Assembly (NCBI GenBank): GCA_029938715.1
Contig: JAOZUK010000030.1
Location: 1-35,725, forward strand
Source of the DNA: Bacteroidales bacterium
GTDB lineage: Bacteria; Bacteroidota; Bacteroidia; Bacteroidales; GCA-2748055
Direction of reading: 5' to 3'
Length of the DNA: 35,725 bases
Part shown: one piece after another, positions 1-7,515 of the stretch
Position numbering within the stretch: position 1 is the first letter of the stretch
Layout: each line of letters begins with the position of its first letter
Position numbers and translations under genes: made by a program
Notes under the pieces: generated by a model
Databases searched by the model: none
Seen by the model: only the letters and a program-made list of their open reading frames with translations
What the model was told of the DNA's origin: nothing

Positions 1-492
1 CCTGATGTTTTATACCAGTATGGCACCATTGGTACCATTTATTCAAAACTGGTGAATGGGATTAAGGAACCGAATGTAGCTTTGTTGAATGTGGGCCTGG
101 AAGAGAGCAAGGGAAATCTGGTTGTCAAAAGTGCCTATCAGTTAATGAAAGAGTCATCAAACTATAATTTCATTGGAAATTTTGAAGCCACAGAAATGTT
201 TGTTTCCAACCGGGCAGATGTTCTGGTTACGGATGGATTTGTCGGAAACATGATGTTAAAGCAGGCTGAAGCATTTTATAAGATTATTGTCCTGAAAGGA
301 GTGGGCAATGGTTATTTTGAGATGTTTAATTTTGAAAATTTTGGAGGCCTACCCGTATTGGGTATAAATGCTCCTCTGATTATCGGTCATGGAATTTCCA
401 ACGAGATTGCCATAAAAAACATGCTCCTTCATACCTCTGAAGTTGTGGGAGCAGGATTGGTCAACAAGATTAAAGAAGAACTGGACAGATGA
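1..492 (+). CDS. plsX: Phosphate acyltransferase PlsX (C-terminal part)
   Basis: PlsX makes acyl-phosphate from acyl-ACP, the first step of phosphatidic acid synthesis by the PlsX/PlsY route; it is a peripheral membrane enzyme. The reading frame is open from base 1 ([15 protein letters not shown]...), so the gene starts upstream of the window and about the last 163 residues are present. Family hallmarks visible are GLEESKGN, the FIGNFEA segment, [11 protein letters not shown] and the C-terminal [10 protein letters not shown] block. The stop codon overlaps the fabH start in an ATGA arrangement, which suggests translational coupling. The plsX-fabH pair is a common bacterial arrangement. Identification is confident although the N-terminal half is not visible. 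Confidence 0.95.
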   Translation, partial: PDVLYQYGTIGTIYSKLVNGIKEPNVALLNVGLEESKGNLVVKSAYQLMKESSNYNFIGNFEATEMFVSNRADVLVTDGFVGNMMLKQAEAFYKIIVLKGVGNGYFEMFNFENFGGLPVLGINAPLIIGHGISNEIAIKNMLLHTSEVVGAGLVNKIKEELDR

Positions 493-1493
493 GTGAAGTT
501 TCGGCTGGAATAACAGGGATTAATGGTTGGTTGCCCGAATACAGGCTAACCAATGATGAATTGAGTACCATGGTAGAGACCACCGATGAGTGGATCATGC
601 AGCGTATTGGAATTAAGGAGAGAAGGATACTAAAAGAAGGAGCCACTTCAGATATGGGAGCACGGGCTGTTGAGGGATTGCTTAAAAAGACCGGAACAAA
701 ACCTGAGGAGATTGATGTTGTAATCTGTGCGACCATAACATCTGATTATCCTTTTCCTGCCACTGCTAATTTAATCAGTGATAAGGTGGGAATGACCAAT
801 GCATGGAGTTTTGATATTTCGGCAGCCTGTTCGGGATTTTTATTTGGGTTACAAACCGCGGCCAGCTTCATAAAGTCAGGAACCTATAAGAAGGTAGTTA
901 TGGTTGGTGCCGATATGATGTCGGCCATCACTGATTATACCGATCGCACCACCTGTCCCCTTTTTGGAGATGCGGCAGCTGCCGTTCTCGTTGAAGCTGT
1001 TGAAGATGGATTTGGGATTAGAGATTCGATTCTTGAAGTAGATGGAAGCGGTGTGAAACACCTTAAAATGAAGTCAGGTGGTTCTCTGAGTCCCCCTTCA
1101 CATGAAACGGTTGATGCCAGGGAGCATTTTGTATTCCAGGAGGGACAGGCTGTATTTAAGATAGCAGTTTCCAAAATGGCAGATGTCTCTGTGGAGATTA
1201 TGAAGAAAAATAATGTTGAACCAGAAGAGCTTAACTGGCTGGTTCCTCACCAGGCCAACATGAGAATTATTGAAGCTGTTGCACGGAGAATGGGTATTCC
1301 CAGAGAGAAGGTGATGATCAATATTGAGAAATATGGCAACACCACTGCTGCAACTATTCCTCTCTGCCTGTGGGAATGGGAGTCTCAGCTAAAGAAGGGT
1401 GACAATATCATTCTGGCCGCTTTTGGAGGTGGTTTTACCTGGGGATCCATCTATCTTAAATGGGCTTATGATGGAAACAAGAATAATGACTAA
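489..1493 (+). CDS. fabH: Beta-ketoacyl-ACP synthase III (KAS III)
   Basis: KAS III condenses acetyl-CoA (or a branched starter CoA) with malonyl-ACP and so starts fatty acid synthesis. The 334-residue protein has the usual family length and the full Cys-His-Asn triad: C114 in [10 protein letters not shown]254 in VPHQANMRI and N284 in KYGNTTAA. The glycine-rich C-terminal [10 protein letters not shown] is also typical. The ATG start overlaps the plsX stop by 4 bases. The starter preference (acetyl or the branched acyl-CoAs common in this phylum) cannot be read from the sequence. The last codons overlap a promoter-like TAATTTTG motif that probably serves the next gene. Confidence 0.96.
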   Translation: MSEVSAGITGINGWLPEYRLTNDELSTMVETTDEWIMQRIGIKERRILKEGATSDMGARAVEGLLKKTGTKPEEIDVVICATITSDYPFPATANLISDKVGMTNAWSFDISAACSGFLFGLQTAASFIKSGTYKKVVMVGADMMSAITDYTDRTTCPLFGDAAAAVLVEAVEDGFGIRDSILEVDGSGVKHLKMKSGGSLSPPSHETVDAREHFVFQEGQAVFKIAVSKMADVSVEIMKKNNVEPEELNWLVPHQANMRIIEAVARRMGIPREKVMINIEKYGNTTAATIPLCLWEWESQLKKGDNIILAAFGGGFTWGSIYLKWAYDGNKNND

Positions 1494-1498
1494 TTTTG
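1491..1498 (+). promoter_or_regulatory. Candidate internal promoter (-7 element) for the bactofilin/atp operon
   Basis: TAATTTTG matches the Bacteroidota -7 consensus TAnnTTTG exactly and begins on the fabH stop codon. Transcription would start about 6-7 bases downstream, giving a very short leader before the bactofilin ATG at 1514. No clear -33 TTG lies at the expected distance, which weakens the call. It would allow atp expression independent of plsX-fabH. Confidence 0.4.
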
Positions 1499-1513
1499 CA
1501 CAAAAAAGAAGCT

Positions 1514-1909
1514 ATGGCAAAAATAGGTGAATCAGAAAATTCCAATAAGATCAATATGATTGGCGTTGGTACAACCATTGAGGGGAGTGTCTCTTCCAGT
1601 GAAAACATCAGGTTTGATGGAAATCTGAACGGTAATCTGAATACAAAGGGAAAAGTATTTGTTGGACAGAGCGGAAAGGTTAATGGAGAGATCCGTTGCA
1701 AAAATTGCGAAATTGAAGGCGTTGTAGAAGGCAAAGTTATTGTGGAAGAACTATTGTCGCTCCGCTCAATGTCAAAGATATTTGGCGAAATAAAGACTGG
1801 AAAGCTGGCCATCGAACCAGGAGCTATCTTTACAGGAAAATGTGATATGGGTGGAAGCAAAGAAACCAACATCGGATCAGCCCCAAAAACCAAAGAGGGA
1901 CAACCGTAA
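1514..1909 (+). CDS. Bactofilin (polymer-forming cytoskeletal protein)
   Basis: Bactofilins self-assemble into nucleotide-free filaments that organise cell-envelope and morphogenetic machinery at the membrane. The 131-residue product has the usual short size: a flexible N-terminus, a central DUF583-type right-handed beta-helix with regular hydrophobic/glycine periodicity (IGVGTTIEGSVSSSENIRF, then GKVNGEIRCKNCEIEG, then GEIKTGKLAIEPGAIFTG), and a polar tail. I chose the ATG at 1514 over an in-frame TTG 18 bases upstream because AAGAAG precedes it and the family usually begins close to the beta-helix. The 3' end overlaps atpZ by 68 bases, so the two are probably co-translated. Its position between fabH and the ATP synthase genes suggests one transcription unit; a functional link to ATP synthase is not shown. 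Confidence 0.9.
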   Translation: MAKIGESENSNKINMIGVGTTIEGSVSSSENIRFDGNLNGNLNTKGKVFVGQSGKVNGEIRCKNCEIEGVVEGKVIVEELLSLRSMSKIFGEIKTGKLAIEPGAIFTGKCDMGGSKETNIGSAPKTKEGQP

Positions 1910-2117
1910 ATCTTCTGGATTAAGCGCCTTTACCCGCTATTCGGGTATGGGATTCCAGATGATCGCGATTATACTTCTTTTTTACTGGGCGGGATCAAAG
2001 CTTGACGAAAGGGCCGCCAATGAAAAACCAGTTTACACAGCGATACTGGCTGTATTGGGTGTCTTTGCCGGGCTCTACCTCGTGCTAAAAGACTTTATCA
2101 TCAAGAAGGATGATTAA
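1842..2117 (+). CDS. atpZ: AtpZ/AtpI-family ATP synthase accessory membrane protein
   Basis: This small protein (91 residues from the GTG at 1842) has two predicted membrane helices: about residues 36-52 (GFQMIAIILLFYWAGSKL) and 65-85 (AILAVLGVFAGLYLVLKDF). The pattern YSGMGFQM...GSKLDE...GVFAGLYLVLKD is typical of the AtpZ family, whose members help c-ring/Fo assembly or Mg2+ handling. The alternative GTG start at 1851 would remove only three residues; AGGA precedes the 1842 start at good spacing. It overlaps the bactofilin gene by 68 bases and the next gene by 8. Its position just before the atp structural genes is the normal one. Confidence 0.82.
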   Translation: MIWVEAKKPTSDQPQKPKRDNRKSSGLSAFTRYSGMGFQMIAIILLFYWAGSKLDERAANEKPVYTAILAVLGVFAGLYLVLKDFIIKKDD

Positions 2118-2490
2118 ACATATCCCATATCTTTGGAAGCTTCTTGTACTTACCTCCTTATTATTACTTCTGGGCATTCTGGTAATTCCGAAAATAGATA
2201 TTGATCTATCCGTTCAGGCCTATATAATATCACTATTCTCATTCACCTTCATCAATTTCATCACCTTTATGGTGATGTCCCGAGGGTCTCACAAACAGAA
2301 CCGTGAAGGGATCGTTTATATAATGGGTGGGATTGGCCTGAAATTCATTCTTTATTTAGTTTATATTTTGGTTTTCTGGGGAGTAACAAAAAATCTTTCC
2401 AAAGGGTTTATCGTTACATTTTTTGCACTATATTTAATCTTTACTTTTTTCCTGGCAGGAAACCTGCTTAAGATACTAAAGAACAAATAA
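2110..2490 (+). CDS. Four-helix membrane protein, AtpI-like
   Basis: The 126-residue product has four hydrophobic segments (about residues 11-28, 38-57, 71-93 and 103-122) and no catalytic motif. Its position between atpZ and atpB, where many bacteria carry atpI, makes it a candidate for the Bacteroidota AtpI equivalent, a small membrane protein that aids c-ring assembly. Sequence similarity to AtpI is not clear by eye, so the call rests on context and topology. The start ATG overlaps the end of atpZ by 8 bases and is followed directly by a lysine and the first hydrophobic stretch. A general membrane protein of unknown function remains possible. Confidence 0.6.
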   Translation: MIKHIPYLWKLLVLTSLLLLLGILVIPKIDIDLSVQAYIISLFSFTFINFITFMVMSRGSHKQNREGIVYIMGGIGLKFILYLVYILVFWGVTKNLSKGFIVTFFALYLIFTFFLAGNLLKILKNK

Positions 2491-2501
2491 TTACACTGAT
2501 C

Positions 2502-3665
2502 GTGAGCGGAAGATTATTAGTAGCTATTACCACTTTTATTATAGGAACTGCCTTTTTAAATACGGGTGCCTGTTTGTATGGACAGGAGGACCATCACGAA
2601 GAGCACCTACAGGAGGGGTCAGTGTCCCATTCGCATGAGGGAGAAGAAAGTGGTTCCCACGATGAAGAGTTCAATGCAACTGAATATATCCTGGAGCACA
2701 TATCTGATTCACACGATTGGCATATCCTGACAAAGAAGGACGGGCATCATGTAAGCGTCCCTCTTCCAGTTATCCTCTATAGCAAGCACTCTGGATTTCA
2801 TCTATTCTTATCCAGCAAGATAGCCCACGGACACTCCCATGAAGGCTTTCAAATGGGCCATGGCTCTGTCCTGGTTGAAAACAAGAAGGGTGAAGAGGTT
2901 GAGAAAAGCCTGAAGGGAAAGATTATAGAGGTGGATGCCCATGGCGAAATGGTTGAGGCAGGTTTGCCCCTGGATTTTTCTATTACCAAGAATGTATTTA
3001 TGATGCTGCTCTCTGTAATTATTCTGTTGTGGGTATTCCTTAGCCTGGCCAGATCTTACAGGAAAATGGGGATTAGCGAACCCAAAGGATTGGCTGGTTT
3101 CATAGAGCCTGTAATCGTATTTATTGAGGAAGATGTGGCCATTCCGAATATTGGTGAAGAGAAGTATGCACGTTTCATGCCCTACTTGCTGACGGTTTTC
3201 TTTTTTATCCTGATCAATAACCTGATGGGATTGATTCCATTCTTTCCATTTGGGGCCAACGTAACCGGGAATATTGCCCTTACGATGGTACTGGCACTTT
3301 TTACTTTTTTCATTACACAGTTCAGCGCGAACAAGGGACACTGGCAACATATTTTTGCCACTCCGGGGGTCCCCAAACCCATACTCCTGATTATGATCCC
3401 TGTGGAGATTATCGGTCTGTTTACCAAGCCATTTGCCCTGATGATCCGTCTGTTTGCAAACATTACTGCAGGACACATCATTGTGTTGAGCCTGATTTCG
3501 ATGATCTTTATTTTTAAATCTGTTTTCGTAGCCGTTCCCTCGGTTGTGATGGTGCTTTTTATGGATTGCATTGAATTGCTTGTGGCTTTTCTGCAGGCTT
3601 ATATTTTTACATTATTATCCGCATTATTTATTGGAATGGCGATGCCTGAGCATCACCATGATTAA
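2502..3665 (+). CDS. atpB: ATP synthase Fo subunit a with His-rich N-terminal extension
   Basis: Subunit a forms the proton half-channels beside the c-ring. The C-terminal 220 residues hold the conserved multi-helix core, with the essential arginine R316 in IRLFANITAGH. At 387 residues it is much longer than the E. coli protein (271). The extra length is an N-terminal signal-like segment (residues about 1-27) followed by a roughly 135-residue domain containing about 18 histidines in clusters (HHEEH, SHSHE, AHGHSH) before the first core helix near residue 163. The C-terminus also ends HHHD. N-terminal extensions are usual for Bacteroidota subunit a; the number of histidines is striking. The start is a GTG, 11 bases after the previous gene, with no strong ribosome-binding site. 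Confidence 0.95.
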   Translation: MSGRLLVAITTFIIGTAFLNTGACLYGQEDHHEEHLQEGSVSHSHEGEESGSHDEEFNATEYILEHISDSHDWHILTKKDGHHVSVPLPVILYSKHSGFHLFLSSKIAHGHSHEGFQMGHGSVLVENKKGEEVEKSLKGKIIEVDAHGEMVEAGLPLDFSITKNVFMMLLSVIILLWVFLSLARSYRKMGISEPKGLAGFIEPVIVFIEEDVAIPNIGEEKYARFMPYLLTVFFFILINNLMGLIPFFPFGANVTGNIALTMVLALFTFFITQFSANKGHWQHIFATPGVPKPILLIMIPVEIIGLFTKPFALMIRLFANITAGHIIVLSLISMIFIFKSVFVAVPSVVMVLFMDCIELLVAFLQAYIFTLLSALFIGMAMPEHHHD

Positions 3666-3678
3666 TTGTTCACTTTAA

Positions 3679-3897
<219 letters not shown>

Positions 3898-3912
3898 GCA
3901 GAAAAATTGAAC

Positions 3913-3939
3913 GGGCCTGTAACGGTTGGTTGCAGGCCT
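3913..3939 (+). terminator. Intra-operon hairpin after atpE (attenuator or mRNA stabiliser)
   Basis: GGGCCTGTAAC (3913-3923) pairs with GTTGCAGGCCT (3929-3939) over 11 pairs, with three G-U pairs, around a 5-base GGTTG loop; TTCTTT follows. The shape is that of a leaky intrinsic terminator or 3'-end protector placed between atpE and atpF. Confidence 0.65.
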
Positions 3940-3968
3940 TTCTTTGTAAACAAGAAAACTCGATAACC

Positions 3969-4463
3969 ATGGATTTAGTAACACCGGGAATAGGAATGAT
4001 CTTCTGGTCAACCCTTTTCTTTCTTATTTTGCTCTTTATTCTGGGTAAGTTTGCCTGGCCTGCCATTCTCACAGCAGTCAAAGCTCGTAATGAAAGCATC
4101 AGAAATGCCCTGAATGCGGCAGATAAAGCAAAAGCCGAGATGGCTAAACTGCAGGCAGATAATGAAAAGATCCTGGCTGAAGCAAAAGTTGAAAGGAATG
4201 CCATGCTAAAGGAGGCAAAACAGATAAAGGATTCCCTTATAGCCGATGCCAGGGAGAGAGCTGCTGAAGAGGCTGAAAAGCTTGTTCAGAGTGCCAGGGA
4301 AGCCATTCAGGCAGAAAAGGCAGCAGCAATAAATGATATGAAGGCCCAATTAGCCATCCTGTCCATAGATATTGCTGAAAAAATATTACGTGTGAAACTG
4401 GACGACGTTAAAGAACAGAAGGACCTGGTAGATAAACTGGTAAACGAAGCCGACCTGAATTGA
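3969..4463 (+). CDS. atpF: ATP synthase Fo subunit b
   Basis: Subunit b is the peripheral stalk linking Fo to F1. The 164-residue protein has one N-terminal membrane helix (about residues 8-27, GMIFWSTLFFLILLFILGKF), then FAWPAILTAVKARNESIRNAL and a long charged, alanine-rich coiled coil to the end. I chose the ATG at 3969, since the possible upstream TTG extends into the hairpin after atpE and would add residues with no family support. It lies 7 bases before atpH. A single b gene is present, consistent with a b homodimer. Confidence 0.95.
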   Translation: MDLVTPGIGMIFWSTLFFLILLFILGKFAWPAILTAVKARNESIRNALNAADKAKAEMAKLQADNEKILAEAKVERNAMLKEAKQIKDSLIADARERAAEEAEKLVQSAREAIQAEKAAAINDMKAQLAILSIDIAEKILRVKLDDVKEQKDLVDKLVNEADLN

Positions 4464-4470
4464 TGATTGT

Positions 4471-5022
4471 ATGAACGAGAGCCAGATTTCAGTACGTTAT
4501 GCAAAAGCACTGTTCCAAAGTGCTGCCGAGAAGCAGATCCTCGATTCTGTTAATAAGGATATGGAATTGCTTTCAGAAACCTGCGAGCTGGATGATTTCC
4601 AGTATATGCTTGTATTACCGTCATTGCAACCCAGTCAGAAATATAAGTTTGTCAGTTCGATTTTCGAAAAAAACATGTCAGAGATTTCACTCTCTCTGAT
4701 CAACCTGGTTATTAAAAATAAGCGGGAAACCTACTTGCCAGGCATAGCCAGAAATTTTAAAGATCTGTATCGCAGGGAAAAAGGAATTCGTTCAGCTGAA
4801 TTGATTACTGCCGCTGAGGTAGACGATTCGACCATCAAAAGCATCAGGGAGGTGATCAAAAATGCCTTTGATTCTGATGTTGAGCTAACCTCTTCGATGG
4901 ACAGGGACCTCATTGGTGGATTTGTATTGAAAATTGAAGACCGGCAGTATGATGCCAGTGTGGCCAGCAACCTCCGAAAAATGAAGAAACAATTACTTCA
5001 AACCAGTATTGAAAAGAAATAG
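4471..5022 (+). CDS. atpH: ATP synthase F1 subunit delta
   Basis: Delta joins the peripheral stalk to the top of F1. The 183-residue protein has the family layout: an N-terminal helical domain starting ISVRYAKALFQSA and the C-terminal signature DLIGGFVLKIEDRQYDASVA (about residues 149-168) followed by a basic helix. It lies between atpF and atpA in the classical order, 7 bases after atpF and 3 bases before atpA. Confidence 0.95.
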   Translation: MNESQISVRYAKALFQSAAEKQILDSVNKDMELLSETCELDDFQYMLVLPSLQPSQKYKFVSSIFEKNMSEISLSLINLVIKNKRETYLPGIARNFKDLYRREKGIRSAELITAAEVDDSTIKSIREVIKNAFDSDVELTSSMDRDLIGGFVLKIEDRQYDASVASNLRKMKKQLLQTSIEKK

Positions 5023-5025
5023 CAT

Positions 5026-6603
5026 ATGTCTCAGATTAAACCTTCCGAAGTTTCGGAAATTCTCAAAAAGCAGATAGAAGGGTTCAAAAGTGATGTTGAA
5101 CTTGAAGAGGTGGGTAGCGTACTCCAGGTTGGAGATGGTATTGCCCGCATTTATGGATTGAACAATGTACAGGCCAATGAGCTGATTGAATTTGACAGCG
5201 GGGTGATGGGTATCGTCCTGAACCTTGAAGAGGATAATGTGGGTGCAGTATTGCTTGGATCATCAGAATTAATTAAAGAGGGAGACTCGGTAAAAAGAAC
5301 CAATAGGATTGCTTCAATAAATGTGGGAGAGAAGTTGTTGGGTCGGGTAATTAATACCCTGGGAGAGGCCATTGACGGTAAGGGTCCCATCGGAGGGGAT
5401 ATGATAGAGATGCCTCTGGAAAGAAAAGCACCAGGTGTTATTTATCGTCAGCCAGTTAATGAACCCCTTCAAACCGGATTGAAGCCTATTGATGCCATGA
5501 TTCCCATTGGAAGAGGGCAGCGTGAACTGATTATTGGTGACCGCCAGACCGGGAAGACAGCCATAGCCATCGATACCATTATTAACCAGAAGGAATTTTT
5601 TGAGAAAGGGGAACCTGTTTACTGCATCTATGTAGCCATTGGACAAAAAGGATCCACAGTGGCTAATATTCAGAAAACACTGGAGGCCGCAGGGGCCATG
5701 GACTATACCGTAATTGTTTCGGCCACCGCATCAGAGCCGGCTGCACTTCAGTTTTATGCCCCCTTTGCAGGCTGCACCATTGGAGAGTATTTCAGGGATA
5801 CCGGCCGGCCAGCATTGATTATTTATGATGACCTGTCCAAGCAGGCTGTTTCCTATCGTGAAGTCTCACTTCTGCTCAGGCGTCCCCCGGGAAGGGAAGC
5901 CTATCCGGGCGATGTATTCTACCTGCATTCACGTCTGTTGGAGCGCGCAGCAAAGATCATTAAGTCTGATGAAATTGCGCAAAAAATGAATGACCTTCCA
6001 CCACAGCTAAAACCGCTGGTAAAAGGAGGAGGATCCCTTACTGCATTACCTATCATTGAGACCCAGGCTGGTGATGTTTCGGCCTACATTCCTACCAATG
6101 TGATCTCCATTACAGATGGACAGATCTTTTTGGAGTCGAACCTGTTTAATGCAGGTGTTCGTCCTGCTATCAATGTGGGAATCTCGGTATCCAGGGTTGG
6201 AGGAAATGCTCAGATCAAATCCATGAAGAAGGTGGCCGGAACCTTGAAAATCGATCAGGCCCTCTTCCGTGAGCTTGAGGCTTTCGCCAAATTTGGATCG
6301 GACCTGGATGCGGGAACCATGGCCATTCTGGATAAAGGGCGTAAGAATGTGGAGATTCTCAAACAGGGTCAGTATGCACCTTTATCTGTAGAGAAGCAGG
6401 CGGCCATTATCTTTTGCGGAACCCAGGGATTGCTAAGAGAGATAGCGGTGGAAAAGGTAAAGGAGTTTGAGGTTGAGTTCCTCGATTATTTGGAACTAAA
6501 ACATAAAGATACATTGACAGCCCTGGCCCAGGGTAAGTTGTCCGATGAAATCACTAGTGTTCTTAAAAGTGTGGCAAAAGAAATCGTTGAGAAATTAAAA
6601 TAG
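5026..6603 (+). CDS. atpA: ATP synthase F1 subunit alpha
   Basis: The alpha subunit carries the non-catalytic nucleotide sites and supplies the arginine finger to the beta catalytic site. In the 525-residue protein the Walker A motif GDRQTGKT is at residues 171-178, the Walker B-like LIIYDDLSK follows, and the arginine finger is R390 in ISVSRVGG. Length and motifs are normal, with no sign of truncation. It begins 3 bases after atpH and ends 9 bases before atpG. Confidence 0.98.
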   Translation: MSQIKPSEVSEILKKQIEGFKSDVELEEVGSVLQVGDGIARIYGLNNVQANELIEFDSGVMGIVLNLEEDNVGAVLLGSSELIKEGDSVKRTNRIASINVGEKLLGRVINTLGEAIDGKGPIGGDMIEMPLERKAPGVIYRQPVNEPLQTGLKPIDAMIPIGRGQRELIIGDRQTGKTAIAIDTIINQKEFFEKGEPVYCIYVAIGQKGSTVANIQKTLEAAGAMDYTVIVSATASEPAALQFYAPFAGCTIGEYFRDTGRPALIIYDDLSKQAVSYREVSLLLRRPPGREAYPGDVFYLHSRLLERAAKIIKSDEIAQKMNDLPPQLKPLVKGGGSLTALPIIETQAGDVSAYIPTNVISITDGQIFLESNLFNAGVRPAINVGISVSRVGGNAQIKSMKKVAGTLKIDQALFRELEAFAKFGSDLDAGTMAILDKGRKNVEILKQGQYAPLSVEKQAAIIFCGTQGLLREIAVEKVKEFEVEFLDYLELKHKDTLTALAQGKLSDEITSVLKSVAKEIVEKLK

Positions 6604-6612
6604 CAGTCCCAC

Positions 6613-7500
6613 ATGGCAAGTTTAAAGGAGATAAGGGAGCGTAAGGTATCTGTGGCTTCAACCATGCAGATCACCAGTGCAATGAAAATGGTTTCTGCTG
6701 CCAAGCTAAAAAAGGCTCAGGATGCCATTGTACAGTTCCGGCCCTATGCCAATAAATTGAAGGAGATCCTGGCCAGTGTAGGTGATAGCTTGAAGGATGA
6801 TGAGGACAATCAGTACGCCGAGCAAAGGGATAAAGAACGCATCTTACTGGTTTTGATCACCTCCAATCGAGGACTATGTGGCGCTTTCAATTCAAATGCC
6901 ATTAAGGCTACCATTCAGAGGGCACTTACCCGGTATGACAGCCAGATGATGGCCCGGCAGGTGGATTTTATGGCCATTGGTAAAAAGGGGGCAGAGTTTC
7001 TTCGCAAGAAAGGGTATAACGTGATCTTTGATGGCAGTGAAGTATTCGACGATCTTACATTTGACCGTGTAGCCACCATGGCCAATATGGTTATGGGGCT
7101 TTTTCTGGATAAGGAGTATGACCATGTGGATGTGATCTACAACCAGTTTAAGAACGCTGGAACTCAAATTCTTACCGAAGAGCAGTTTCTACCTATCCAG
7201 GTGGATGAGCTGGCTCAGAATTCAGAAACTGCTACCAACGTGGATTATATTTTTGAACCCACAAAAGAGTATATTGTACAGGAGTTGATCCCAAGATCTC
7301 TTAAACTGCAGTTTTATAAAGCGATCCTTGATTCCCACGCTTCAGAGCATGGAGCACGGATGACTGCCATGCATAAGGCTACCGACAATGCCACCGAACT
7401 GCTGAAAGAGCTGAGTCTCCAGTTTAATAAGGCACGACAGGCATCCATAACCACGGAGATTCTTGAAATTGTAAGCGGCGCAGAGGCCCTGAGAGGGTAA
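6613..7500 (+). CDS. atpG: ATP synthase F1 subunit gamma
   Basis: Gamma is the central shaft of F1. The 295-residue protein begins MASLKEIRERKVSVASTMQI and ITSAMKMVSAAKLKKAQ, the conserved N-terminal coiled-coil helix, has LVLITSNRGLCGAFNSN near residues 77-93, and ends with the matching C-terminal helix LQFNKARQASITTEILEIVSGAEAL. It is the last gene of this atp block: atpD and atpC do not follow, and the next gene (carB) runs toward it, with only 15 bases between the two stop codons and no clear terminator hairpin. Confidence 0.97.
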   Translation: MASLKEIRERKVSVASTMQITSAMKMVSAAKLKKAQDAIVQFRPYANKLKEILASVGDSLKDDEDNQYAEQRDKERILLVLITSNRGLCGAFNSNAIKATIQRALTRYDSQMMARQVDFMAIGKKGAEFLRKKGYNVIFDGSEVFDDLTFDRVATMANMVMGLFLDKEYDHVDVIYNQFKNAGTQILTEEQFLPIQVDELAQNSETATNVDYIFEPTKEYIVQELIPRSLKLQFYKAILDSHASEHGARMTAMHKATDNATELLKELSLQFNKARQASITTEILEIVSGAEALRG

Positions 7501-7515
7501 AGAATCCGCTACCGG

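Noticed and set aside
2808-3476. A 222-codon open frame on the minus strand
   Set aside because: It is antisense to atpB and encodes a low-complexity product without recognisable features.
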